Assembly: GCF_002162355.1 (NCBI RefSeq)
Contig: NZ_CP021434.1
Span: 4,084,001-4,148,000, forward strand
From: Tumebacillus avium
Lineage (GTDB): Bacteria > Bacillota > Bacilli > Tumebacillales > Tumebacillaceae
Direction of reading: 5' to 3'
DNA: 64,000 bases
Shown here: one piece after another, positions 40,801 through 43,448 of the stretch
How positions within the stretch are numbered: position 1 is the first letter of the stretch
Layout of the letters: each line of letters begins with the position of its first letter
The notes under the pieces: model-generated
The model's database searches: none
What the model was told of the DNA's origin: nothing
Seen by the model: the letters and a program-made list of their open reading frames with translations, nothing else
Position numbers and translations under genes: made by a program

Positions 40801-41276
40801 AACTGCGGCGCCTGCCACAATTCGCCCAGCTCTTCCGTGCCTTCCGCAGTCAGCCACGTCAGCGCCGACAACTCGGGAGAATCGCCAAAGCGATTTTCCA
40901 CAGACGCCAAAATGGCCGGCGTGGTCAGCGCGAGTGCAGCTTCGGAATCGCTGACGATCGCCTGCAAGCGGCCGAGATGCCCGTTTGCGCGCGGCGGATA
41001 AGCAGGCACAGGAACAACGCCCGCGTACAAACAGCCGAAAAAGGCAGTGATGTATTCCAATCCTGGCGGGTACAGCAACAGGGCGCGCTCGCCGGCGACC
41101 TGCCGCTGCTGCAACAGGGCAGCCAAAGACCTGGCGCGCCGATCAAGGTCCGCATAGGTAAAGACCTGTTGCGATCCGTCTTCGTTTAAAAACGAATACG
41201 CCGCTTGCGTAGCCTGCATCTCTGCACGCCGCTGCAACAGGTCGACCAGTGTCGAGAATGTGCTCTTCGCTTCCAT
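16896..41276 (-). CDS. Giant lipopeptide-initiating NRPS (FAAL-ACP plus seven C-A-T modules)
   Basis: A single 8126-residue frame with ATG at 41276 and a GGAGGGG site 10 bases upstream. It begins with a fatty-acyl-AMP ligase (about 1-590, YTSGSTSLPKG near 170) and an acyl carrier (LGLDSL, Ser near 648), then seven C-A-T modules with condensation histidines near 838, 1908, 2960, 4005, 5070, 6128 and 7197 and carrier serines near 1714, 2767, 3815, 4878, 5931, 7005 and 8061. Codes by eye: 1 DLYNNALTYK (Ala), 2 DAFWLGGTFK (Val), 3 DLYNNALTYK (Ala), 4 DVQLIAQVVK (Pro-like), 5 DVRHFALLAK (unassigned), 6 DFWNIGMVHK (Thr), 7 DIFHFGLIIK (unassigned). No E, methylation or thioesterase domain was seen. 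It should activate a fatty acid, acylate Ala1 and build a lipoheptapeptidyl intermediate. The C-terminal tail is basic, possibly for docking to the second subunit. Confidence 0.96.
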   Translation of the reverse strand: MEAKSTFSTLVDLLQRRAEMQATQAAYSFLNEDGSQQVFTYADLDRRARSLAALLQQRQVAGERALLLYPPGLEYITAFFGCLYAGVVPVPAYPPRANGHLGRLQAIVSDSEAALALTTPAILASVENRFGDSPELSALTWLTAEGTEELGELWQAPQLTSDSLAFLQYTSGSTSLPKGVMLTHGNLLHNLELIQDCFGTSPDSNCVIWLPPYHDMGLIGGILQPLFTGYPVTLMAPVDFIQRPLKWLEIISRLGASVSGGPNFAYELCLQKITPEQRDTLDLSSWKIAFTGAEPIRQETLDRFAEFFAPCGFKKEAFYPCYGLAEGTLFVTGGHSSEAPIANSFDGGALKDNRAVAIETAQEGDRTLVSSGRVALVRQKVVVADPQTGSLCQDGQVGEIWVCGPSVAQGYWKRPQQTEETFRAYLQETGEGPFLRTGDLGFLHDGELYVTGRLKDLIIIRGRNYYPNDIEFAVQESHPAVKNSNGAAVAVEVDGEERLVVVQEIERTHRKSNLAEVAQKIRQAVSEEHQLQVYAVVLIKPVSIPKTSSGKVQRHKCRENFLDGTLDVVFSDILNADAEAASASELVLDAETQADGMPELTREWLLAAEPMERQAALRSYLGQKAARALGVPQSAVHPDQSLNTLGLDSLIAVELKHVVEETFGVPVPFSRLLAGPSLAELAEDISLQLTAGVQLELEAAESGEAEGPFALSHGQRALWFVQKLAPDSAAYNIARAAKILSPLDRAALHTAFAQLEQRHELLRSRFVEQDGEPVGVVLEANGDLLTVIDAGSWSQTELQDALSAEANRPFDLALDAPLRVHLFERGDSQSVLLLTAHHIISDFWSLGVLVQELQALYQAAVQGTTVPLAKTSRSFAHYVREQETMLNSSRRQELESFWREQLGGDLPVLNLPTDRPRPPVQSYRGAASSFALPAALSAALKKLATEQGATLYMTLLAAFQVLLHRISGQEEVLIASPTTGRSSAKDAAVIGYFVNPVVQRADFAQETAFSDFLADVRQTVVGALEHQEYPFPLLVELLQPERDPSYPPLAQAMFTYQKSHLAGLEGMAGFSLGEAGALLAAGALTLQSLELEQRHAQFDLSLTMAETNDGLAGRFEYNSDLFAPETIGRISRQFETLLASIAEAADTSVSALTILPEQEKATLLHTFNNTAVNDPQGLCIHQLVEQQAAATPHAVAVIDGEVRLTYSEVNAQANRIAHRLQQLGVGPESLVGIFMERGAEMVCGMLGVLKAGGAYVPLDPAYPKERIAYTMEDAQMKAILTQASLAGDLPAHSAHVLRLDELREGLQQESAENPAASVTEDNLAYVIYTSGSTGQPKGVAIEHKSAAALIHWAKAEYAADELAGVLFATSICFDLSVYELFVTLSLGGKVIVAENALHLPQLPAKDEVTLINTVPSAIGELLRMEGIPQSVRTVNLAGEALQLVLVQKLYGLPSIENVYNLYGPSEDTTYSTYALMERGALTAPAIGRPLTNTQVYLLDKQQQPVPIGVAGELHLSGRGLARGYLGREELTKEKFIANPFSADPNSRMYATGDLARWTADGTLEYLGRIDHQVKVRGFRIELGEIEAGLLQHPNVQAALVLVQEEMIGDKRLVAYVASKTGVESGELKALLKRTLPDYMIPSAFVILEAMPLTPNGKVDRKALPKPDWSAFASEQAYVAPSTPTEERLSQIWGEVLRVERVGAQDNFFELGGHSLLVTQVLSRVQESFGQRLPVHALFAAPTVAELAAQLDATGDGEAGHAPIDRLDRTANNLPLSFAQQRLWVVEQLLGGEAVYNMPYALRLSGDLQLDALERTLQEIVQRHEPLRTVFADVNGEPVQVIAEQVSDLLTFVDLRKLAASEREAEALRLAQEEAGKPFDLTQGPLIRFTLLQIGEQEHLLTVNMHHIVSDGWSIRVLIREFGALYEAFAAGEASPLEELAVQYADYAAWQRTWLSGGAMDEQLAYWKQQLGGELPVLQLPTDRPRPAVQTYRGAAVRFTWSDHVRDSLQELASQQGATLFMTLHAAFALLLSRYTSQEDLLIGTPIAGRTRRETEDLIGFFVNSLVLRTDLSGSPRFAELLERVKGTALNAYAHQDVPFERLVEELAADRDMSRTPLFQVMFALQDNPVSQLELPGLTLASAELDATTAKFDLTLFLTEEESGMSGVFEYNTDLFDRATIERMAGHLETLVTAICAAPDELIDELPLLTAAEQQQLAAWNDTARDYPRTSTIQSQFAEQVRKAPERIAVEFAGETLTYRELNEQANRLARYLQRQGVQAGSLVGLCMERSFDLVIGLLAILKAGAGYVPFDASYPEDRLRHLLADSQVEVLLTESRLLQQLPVEDLQTICLDEARAEIAAESAANLETEGSTHNIAYVNYTSGSTGKPKGVSVPHQAVLRLVKNTDYAAFDEREVFLQFASISFDAATFEIWGPLLNGAKLVIFPAHLPSLEELGRFVRETGITTLWLTAGLFHQMVDERLQDLAGVRQLLAGGDALQPGHVRKVLAELPDTILINGYGPTESTTFATTHRMAHGDLIGDSVPIGRPLPNTTVYVLDAGMRLAPIGVPGELFIGGDGLAIGYLGQPELTAEKFVPHPFQADERLYRTGDLVRWLANGTLEFMGRIDNQVKIRGFRVELGEIEAVLGAHVTVQEALVIAREDIPGDKRLAAYVVPHDTADFDEEALRAYLNERLPGYMVPSAFVALSALPLTANGKVDRRSLPKPDYAAQSEYVAPRNEHEKGIAAIFADVLGTEQVSVLDNFFELGGHSLLATQAISRINSAFGISLPLRALFEAGTVERLARGLQTQEKAAQTAISKRTQRGNLPLSYSQQRLWVLDQLMPGSSVYSIPFALRLNGTLHVEALEMSLQTILDRHEALRTTFAKVNGEPVQQIADAQTLVVEKADLSAKRAAQRELALHNLLREAADRPFDLQNGPLVRFLLVTLGKGKHVLFLNMHHIVSDGWSMGVFVREFTSLYEAYATGAEAQLQPLAVQYADYAAWQRDWLDSGVLETQLQYWKEQLAGDLPLLQLPIDRPRPAVQTYNGAEYAFTLPAGLTQQLNTLSREHGATLFMTLLAAFNAMLARYSGQEDIVVGSPVAGRTQEGIEDLIGFFVNTLALRTDLSGAPSFAELVGRVKETALQAYGHQDVPFEKLVEVIQPQRDLSRSPLFQVMFILQNAPLSQLDLPGLQAEPVELGSTTAKFDLTLAFVEREEGLQGSFEYNTDLFDAATVERMAGHFTLLLTALAQDPARSIHEVPLLSDAEQELLLTGFNNTAKDYPQDLCLHQLFAMQAAKTPDSVALAAGETRLTYRELNEQANSVAHRLQQMGVGPETLVGVYMERSAQMIIGMLAVLKAGGAYVPLDPAYPQERVLYTMEDAQMMVLLTEEHLLAELPSCTADPLCLPLTGEGLSDEPVSAVQADNLAYVIYTSGSTGRPKGVAIEHRSAATMVHWAQEVYSAEELSGVLFSTSICFDLSVYELFVTLSAGGTVILAENALYLPQLSAKDEVTLINTVPSAIAELLRTNGIPQSVRTVNLAGEALPLHVTQKLYALGTVQKVYNLYGPSEDTTYSTYALVDKTAETAPTIGRPLANTQAYVLDANMLLVPQGVPGQLYLAGDGLARGYLGQPELTAEKFIADPFSTQAGARMYATGDLVRWLPDGSLEYLGRIDHQVKVRGFRIELGEIEAVLIKHAAIRETVVLVREDVPGDKRIVAYVAGDTSAIETAALRALLKERLPDYMIPSAFVILDALPLTPNGKVDRKALPVPDWSTQESAVFTAPRNDVEQQLADIWATVLGADQVGVHDNFFERGGHSLLATQVLSRINEQFGIELHLRALFEAPTVAELALKIDAAAAEPAAHGAIARQDRSKALPLSFSQQRLWVLDRLLANPAVYNMPLAVRLQGDLDQAAVEQTLAAILDHQESLRTTFAEQDGQPVQLISEKIDLPLFKRDLRHLPEGERETELASLIETAATTPFDLTQGPLVRFGLVQTSSDEHVLIVNMHHIISDGWSLGVFTQEFTALYTAFVSGTAAMLPPLTVHYADFAAWQQSRLQGEVLDGQIEYWKKQLGGDLPALQLPTDRPRPAVQTYRGATEPFALSQALHERLQSLSQQHGTTLYMTLLAAYFTLLHRYTGQEDFAVGSPIAGRTRQETEHLIGFFVNTLAMRADLSGAPTFAELLHRVKQTALEAYAHQDAPFEKLVEALQPERDMSRSPLFQAMFVLQNATHAEAQLPGVTLSHLEVDSQTAKFDLNMLVHEQADGTLSGWLEYSTDLFDRTTINRMIGHFVSLLEAAVAQPNQHIAELQWLGAEERQQLLFDWNDTKEDLPLSRIDELVTSQADRTPDAAAVTFNGQQLTYRELNLRANQVAHRLQKLGAGPDVPVGLSMERSLEMIIGLLGIIKAGSAYVPLDPAYPKDRLGFILEETRIPILLTQQGVMAAEVPESVQVIELDTDSSLLEESRENPVSQATLDDLVYILYTSGSTGRPKGVAMPHRPVANLLAWQQGESRKADARTLQFTSLNFDVSFQEIFATLSAGGTLVLIEEALRQNLLELPHVMIAEKVERLFLPFIALQHLAEICAERNLYPRDLQEVITAGEQLQITTAIRRFFSELPNCTLSNQYGPTESHVVTSHTLSGAAESWPLLPSIGRPVANAKVYVLDASMQPVPVGVQGELYLGGPVLARGYLGRDDLTAERFLQNPFADGERLYKTGDGVRWLPDGTIEYLGRLDNQVKIRGFRIELGEIEAVLTQHPDVRDAAVIAFADEAGNKRLAAYVTGATGSELNTSELRSYLKDKLPEYMVPQAVVTLDHLPLTPSGKVDRRALPAPDSSALAAASYTAPRTPLEEVLCSVWGEVLGRERVGIQDNFFELGGHSLLATQVISRIRSAVGVDLPLRTLFEAPNIEALARLVEAERLGDKHLQAPPLVPQERGTNSPLSFAQERLWFIDQLEPGNRAYHMPSALRLQGELNLEALQAAFQAIIDRHEALRTSFRLQDGVPVQVVAEERLLQVNVLDLSGEEDAEAEALRITEEETCRPFDLTQDLLLRVTVLKMSEREHLLLTTMHHIVSDGWSIGLLAQEFTALYEAFAQGEPSPFSALPVQYADYAVWQRNWLQGDVLDAQLSYWKNHLGGTLPRLELPMDGAANGAEGSGMQTLSLGSDLTASLQTLSRQSGATLFMTLLAAFKLLLARLSGQEDIIIGTPIAGRGGVETERLIGLMLNTLALRTDLSGNPTFAELVANVREVTLNAYAHQDLPFEKLVEELQPERTLHRNPIFDVLVNFVNLPQIDAELPGLSISAAPVGEQESKFLMTLYIHDNPDGLELQMVYQKDRFSDVRMAEMLRQFNHLLRQIADDAAQPLALYSLRTEAAQALLPDPAKILPIPEQALVQEQVAAWAIRTPAKVAVKHRENEWTYDELQTRAVELARELLASGIERGETVAVIGHRSFGFIASMLAVFMSGGVLLAVDHNLPSSRQELMLREANAQRVLFVSEDTAAVMPEAMIVDPNTGRLQGDANSDTAAFMPQLSQTDSAYIFFTSGTTGVPKGVLGTHQGLSHFLNWQREQFGVSPQDRSAQLTNLSFDVVLRDIFLPLTSGATLCLPDAIDDLSADAILPWLEREGITILHTVPSLASSWLSERPQGISLQALRLLFSAGEPLTDVFVQKWRSAFPGAGGVVNLYGPTETTLAKCFYVVPQAPQAGIQPVGQTLPQTQALIRSENGRLCGIGEAGEIVIRTPFRTKGYINVPEENKRFVQNPHVSDENDLLYHTGDRGRYRLDGTLEILGRLDDQVKIRGVRIQLSDVTSTLARHEGIDTCTVLDWKDDQHETYLAAYVVTKPGQELTAQELRLFLDNRLLSAMVPSAFVFLDALPLTPNGKIDRKALPKPEKTQADTTAYTAPVTQTEIIIAKIWEDLLKQEQVGIHDNFFALGGHSLLATQVVSRMRSELGVDLQLRTLFERPTIAALAAGLDDSSLAHSWQELPIEKAPRHGELPLSFAQQRLWFIDQLDPHNSVYNIPLAVRLTGNLDQAVLQRAFQAIVDRHDALRTNFQGGSSGEGVQVIRPHAELAMPVTDLSRLSETEREAEALRLMREEATAPFDLTSDLLVRAQLVRLSADEHLAMVTMHHIVSDAWSVGVFVEELTALYDAFAKGKTTPLPELDIQYADYANWQTNWLQSGVLAEQLGYWKQQLGGSLPVLQLPTDRPRAALATNHGALHHFTLPGSVMQKLEGLTQQQGATMFMTLFAAFNVLLHRYSGQDDILLGTPIAGRGRREIEPLIGFFVNTLVLRTDLSGEPTFADLIGRVKETALQAYAHQDVPFEKLVEELQPERDMSRTPLFQVCFVLQNAPVPAIELEGITLRPLEQERHFAKFDLTLTLEENGADGMRATLEYNTGLFEAETIQRMAEHFQTLLQAAVTAPKQPIANLQLTTAEEREGLLNWQQVLTDFPQTQTIHERFEAQAAKTPERTAVVYEDRSLTYGELNERANRLAHHLQAQGIGPESLVGLCVERNLEMVVGILGILKAGGAYVPLDPSYPQERLAFLREDSQVSVLVTQESHLGSLPPHNAAAICIDRDWELIAAQSGDNPHSGATTDTLAYVIYTSGSTGKPKGVLIPHSNVGRLMEATEHWFQFDETDVWTVFHSYAFDFSVWEIWGALLYGGKLVVVPYWVSRSPEAFCELLVQERVTVLNQTPSAFRQLMQAEAARGSQDDLALRYVIFGGEALELQSLKPWYERHGDQQPQLVNMYGITETTVHVTYRVLTSEDVEQGAGSVIGVAIPDLQVYVLDQHLEPAPLGVAGEMYVGGAGLARGYLNRPDLTAERFIEHPFRAGEKLYKTGDLARLLPSGELEYYGRIDEQVKIRGFRIELGEIEAVLTQHPEILECVVIAREDQPGDKRLVAYLVPGSDLAPEISDLRAFLKEQLPEFMIPSAFVALESIPLTGNGKVDRRALPAPDSTQALTAESDLTLPRTPQEEVLAAIWADVLGRDQVGIHDNFFELGGHSLLATQAVSRMREAFGQDISLRLLFEAPTVAGIALQLAQTAGEGGAETVTITPFDRSQPIPLSFAQQRLWLMDQLLPGTSVYNIPMAMRLRGTLDHSALENSLNAIVARHEALRTTFAEQDGQPVQVFAEPAQLPLPVLDLQVLPAAEQEAETLRLLQEEAATPFDLKTGPLLRSRLLKLSAEDNVLLLTMHHIISDAWSLSVFVREIAELYEGFSTGQPVELPELPIQYADFAAWQRSWLQGETLDAQLNYWKHQLGGELPVLQLPTDRVRPPVQTHAGATETFTLPQALTAGLQQLSRTAGVTLFMTLLAAYQTLLARYSGQDDIAVGTPIAGRNRQETEGLIGFFVNTLVMRSDLSGNPSFRDLLHRVRDTALSAYAHQDVPFEKLVEELQPKRDVSRSPLFQVFFALQNAPVTELQRSDLSFVPLAAENRFVKFDLELAMHEDGAELVGLMKYNTDLWDRESVQRMIGHFTNLLQGIVEHQEQNIAALPLLSAVEAQQLLDGGETSLHFPQGSLTHQLFEAQAEQTPERIALTFAEESLTYRELNERANSLAHHLQTLGAGPDVLVTLCVERSLDLAVGLLAIWKAGAAYVPLDTAYPPERISLILEDSGAPILVTQAALLPNLPPTDAHVVLIDGDAGQIAEQPVTNPVSAATADHLAYMIYTSGSTGRPKAVMVEHGNLAATLGASQSQFAFQAADIMPWIASAAFDIALFELFNPLLCGGTTAILAREHVLDLPQLIQDMEGYTAIHTVPSLMRQIVQTIREAAVPSERFANLRLIFIGGDAVPPDLLALMHEVFQNAQIHVLYGPTEGTIICSQYAVQRNQLLDKFYIGSPLPSANLRICDAYGGVNPVGVPGELYIGGPIVTRGYYGQDALTAEKYIEQDGRRWYRTGDLVRRLADGTMEFLGRIDNQVKIRGFRIELGEIETVLVQHETVAETIVVVGETNGDKRLLAYLVATEGQEIDANTLRAHLKDRLPEYMIPSALIVLEAMPLNPNGKVDRKALPAPEHAAFEEREYLAPQSPVEEKLAAIWAEVLSLPRVGMGDNFFELGGHSLLATQIISRVRQEFGLELPLIELLKAPNIGDFAKVIGERSVQPAPEAARPKIQSRSRDAYKRNK
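39130..41276 (-). other. Fatty-acid loading segment (FAAL and ACP) of the first NRPS
   Basis: The first ~590 residues match fatty-acyl-AMP ligases rather than amino-acid adenylation domains. They contain LPPYHDMGLIGG, GGPNFAYELC, AFTGAEP and GRNYYPNDIE, and the A3-like core YTSGSTSLPKG. A carrier domain with GLDSL follows (Ser near residue 648). The next condensation domain opens SHGQRALWFVQ and carries HHIISDFWS, as in condensation domains that accept a fatty acyl donor. Together these make N-terminal lipidation of the peptide the likely first step. Chain length and any hydroxylation cannot be read from sequence. Confidence 0.92.
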
Positions 41277-41470
41277 TCTTGTAAACCCCTCCGTAGAAAA
41301 TAATCATAATAATATCAAATTGATAGATAATTAAGTAAGAAAGTAGACAGTGTCGTAAGTTATAATATACTGTGGAAAATTGATAATACCTTCCTGATTG
41401 AATATAAATAATAAGAGATGTTGCGGACATTTCCGTTATATTGAATGAATTCTATTGATGAAACTAAACA
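41277..41470 (-). promoter_or_regulatory. AT-rich leader upstream of the NRPS operon
   Basis: About 190 bases between the NRPS start codon and the terminator of the MarR-GNAT gene are strikingly AT-rich compared with the GC-rich genes around them. The only clear element is the NRPS ribosome binding site (GGAGGGG). Several TATAAT-like boxes occur on the minus strand, for example around TATTATAAC, but none has a convincing -35 partner, so I do not choose a promoter. The NRPS promoter must lie here or further upstream because a terminator precedes it. Confidence 0.5.
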
Positions 41471-41471
41471 G

Positions 41472-41510
41472 AAAAAAGGAACTTCCCCCAGTATGAGGAA
41501 AGTTCCTTAA
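41472..41510 (-). terminator. Rho-independent terminator after the MarR-GNAT gene
   Basis: On the minus strand, arms AAGGAACTT and AAGTTCCTT form a 9-bp stem with a short loop, followed by a run of T residues. It lies just past the MarR-GNAT stop codon and separates that gene from the NRPS leader. Confidence 0.8.
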
Positions 41511-41533
41511 ATTTTCCATTTAGTCAATTCCTG

Positions 41534-42463
41534 TTACAATTTCAACTCCCAAGTCTCCCCGATCAAACCTTCGCCAAAGTCGTTGTGCGGCTCGGCAGCC
41601 ACTTTTTCAAACCCTGCTGTCTGATAGATATGCCTGGCCGTATCCAGCACCGAGTTGGTCCACAGCACCAGCTTTTCATAGCCGGCCCGCTTCGAGAAGC
41701 GGATGCATTCATCGACCAAGCGCTTGCCAAGCCCTAAGCCGCGCGCGGAAGGCTCGACGAGCAGCAGGCGGAGTTTGGCCACCGTGTCGCTCGCTTGCAC
41801 CACAAAGACGCTGCCCACGATCTCCCCGTTCATCTCGGCGATCCAGCACCGTTCCTTGCCCGGGTTGAAGTTGTTGACAAAATCAGCGCAGATCTGCGCG
41901 ACAAGAGCTTCGAAGCGCTCGTCCCAGCCGTACTCTTTCGCGTACAGCACGCCGTGGCGGTGCGTGATCCAGCCCATGTCACCCGGCTCGTGCGGGCGGA
42001 GATAATACGGTTCGGAAAATTTGAGTCCTTTGTCGAGCACGCTTTCGATCGTATGCATCGCTTTGAGCAGGCGTTCCTGATCTTCTTCGGTCAGCTCGAC
42101 CAGCATTTCCCCGACCTCGTCGTTGGAGAGCTGTTCGAGCAGATCGGACGCTGCGTTGCCCTCGGCAGTTAAATGAAGATAACGCTGCCGTCCATCCGTT
42201 TCGGAGCGCACCTTTTCGATCAGTCCCTGTTGTTCCAGCCGGGCTAAGATGCGGCTGAGATAACCGGCGTCGAGGCCAAGTTCCCGCGTGAGATCGGATG
42301 CGGTCAGGTCGTCGCGGTGTGCGAGTTCAAACAAAATGCGGGACTCGGTCAGCGAATAAGGGCTGTGCAGCAGGCCTTCGCGCAAGACGCCGAGCTGGCG
42401 GGTGATGAAACGCTTAAAATGCCGAACAGAGTGAATCCGGGAGTCGAGCGTAGTATCAGACAT
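41534..42463 (-). CDS. MarR-family regulator fused to GNAT acetyltransferase
   Basis: A 309-residue protein with an N-terminal MarR winged helix-turn-helix (about 1-145; recognition helix about 63-80, wing with DGRQRYL) and a C-terminal GNAT domain (about 150-309) with the acetyl-CoA loop motif RGLGLG near 240. The order and length match the known MarR-GNAT fusion family. The ATG at 42463 follows an AAGGAGG site. It lies immediately upstream of the NRPS operon on the same strand but has its own terminator. Its acetyltransferase substrate is unknown. It could regulate or protect against the NRPS product, but that is only suggested by position. Tandem repeats overlapping its predicted promoter could be autoregulatory sites. 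Confidence 0.9.
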   Translation of the reverse strand: MSDTTLDSRIHSVRHFKRFITRQLGVLREGLLHSPYSLTESRILFELAHRDDLTASDLTRELGLDAGYLSRILARLEQQGLIEKVRSETDGRQRYLHLTAEGNAASDLLEQLSNDEVGEMLVELTEEDQERLLKAMHTIESVLDKGLKFSEPYYLRPHEPGDMGWITHRHGVLYAKEYGWDERFEALVAQICADFVNNFNPGKERCWIAEMNGEIVGSVFVVQASDTVAKLRLLLVEPSARGLGLGKRLVDECIRFSKRAGYEKLVLWTNSVLDTARHIYQTAGFEKVAAEPHNDFGEGLIGETWELKL

Positions 42464-42485
42464 GATCCTGCCTCCTTTTTCCTCT

Positions 42486-42546
42486 ATTGTCGGCTAGATA
42501 TTTGCCTGAGTCAACTAAATACCGCGAAATATTTGCTGAAGTCAAC
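42486..42546 (-). promoter_or_regulatory. Promoter with tandem operator-like repeats upstream of MarR-GNAT
   Basis: On the minus strand TTGACT (42514-42509), a 17-base spacer and GACAAT (42491-42486) form a plausible sigma-A promoter. The -35 box sits inside an 18-base repeat (42498-42515, ATATTTGCCTGAGTCAAC as written on the plus strand). A near copy, ATATTTGCTGAAGTCAAC, lies at 42529-42546. The copies are in the same orientation and 31 bases apart, about three helical turns, so two regulator dimers could bind one face of the DNA. Whether the MarR domain binds here is inference. Confidence 0.55.
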
Positions 42547-42568
42547 GAAATCTCACCGTATCATTTTC

Positions 42569-43285
42569 CTATTCCAAATAGATCATCTTGCGTGTCATGC
42601 CGCCGTCGATGACGAGATTGGCGCCGGTGATGAAGTCGTTGGCCGGATCGGTCAGATAAAGGCAGGCGTTGGCGATATCGGCAGGCCGTCCCACACGTCC
42701 CGCCGGATGCTGGGTGTGATCTTCCTCGCGCAACTGGCTGTAGTCCCCCGTTTCGATCCAGCCCGGGGAGATCGCATTGACTTGGATGCGATCAGGGCCC
42801 AGCGAGACGGCGAGCGCATGGGTGAGCGCGAGGATGCCTCCTTTGGAAGCGGCATACGCTTCTGTGTTCGGCTCGGACATCAAGGCGCGCGTGGAGCACA
42901 TGTTGACGATTTTTCCGCCGCCGTTTTCTTTCATCAGCTTGGCCGCTTCGCGGGCGCAAAGAAACGTGCCGCGCAGGTTGAGATTGAGAATATCGTCCCA
43001 CTCCTCCACGGTGAGTTCATAAGGCGATTGCCAGCGCGACACGCCGGCGTTGTTGATCAGGACGTCCAAGCGGCCGAATTTTTCACGAATCTGGCTGAAC
43101 AAATTCTCGATCGCCTGCGGATCGCGCAGGTCGGTCTGCATGCCAATCGTATTTTCCGGAGCCCATGGCTCCTTGTCAACGGCGATCACTGTGGCGTCGT
43201 GCGCTGCATACGTTTCCGCAACTGAACGGCCAATTCCCTGCGCGGCTCCGGTGACGAGCACGACGCGATCGTGTTGATTTTTCAT
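42569..43285 (-). CDS. Short-chain dehydrogenase/reductase (SDR)
   Basis: A 238-residue classical SDR. The Rossmann motif TGAAQGIG is at 12-19, NNAG at 78-81, the catalytic serine at about 131 and the YAASK pair at 144-148. PG and GRVGRP segments follow as in glucose 1-dehydrogenase/FabG-like oxidoreductases. An acidic residue (VDKE) after the second beta-strand suggests NAD(H) rather than NADP(H), which is weak evidence. The ATG at 43285 has an AAGGGAG site. It stands 105 bases upstream of the MarR-GNAT gene on the same strand, so co-transcription is possible, although that gene has its own promoter-like sequence. The substrate cannot be deduced. Confidence 0.88.
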   Translation of the reverse strand: MKNQHDRVVLVTGAAQGIGRSVAETYAAHDATVIAVDKEPWAPENTIGMQTDLRDPQAIENLFSQIREKFGRLDVLINNAGVSRWQSPYELTVEEWDDILNLNLRGTFLCAREAAKLMKENGGGKIVNMCSTRALMSEPNTEAYAASKGGILALTHALAVSLGPDRIQVNAISPGWIETGDYSQLREEDHTQHPAGRVGRPADIANACLYLTDPANDFITGANLVIDGGMTRKMIYLE

Positions 43286-43380
43286 CGGATCACTCCCTTT
43301 TCATGCGGCGCATCCTCTTGTTTATGAAAATGCGCGCATGCTCTTATACGTGTTTTCCCATCATTTGTTTCGAATCTTTG

Positions 43381-43389
43381 TGATATACT
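43381..43389 (+). promoter_or_regulatory. Possible extended -10 promoter of the Spo0M-like gene
   Basis: TGATATACT contains an extended -10 box (TG-N-TATACT) about 60 bases before the TTG start of the Spo0M-like gene. No good -35 box is present at the usual distance, so the assignment is tentative. Confidence 0.3.
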
Positions 43390-43448
43390 GGAAGCATTAG
43401 CAGCACTTAAATGCAATGCAGTGCCTACATAGAAGGGGGAAATTCCAG

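Noticed and set aside
1..41276. Repeated short motifs every ~3 kb that could look like a direct-repeat array.
   Set aside because: They are the conserved A, C and T core motifs of NRPS modules, not CRISPR or mobile repeats. No short regular spacer pattern exists.
41143..41430. A 95-codon minus-strand frame reading from the AT-rich leader into the NRPS start.
   Set aside because: It overlaps the FAAL coding region in another frame, has no convincing ribosome binding site, and its first half is simply AT-rich leader sequence.
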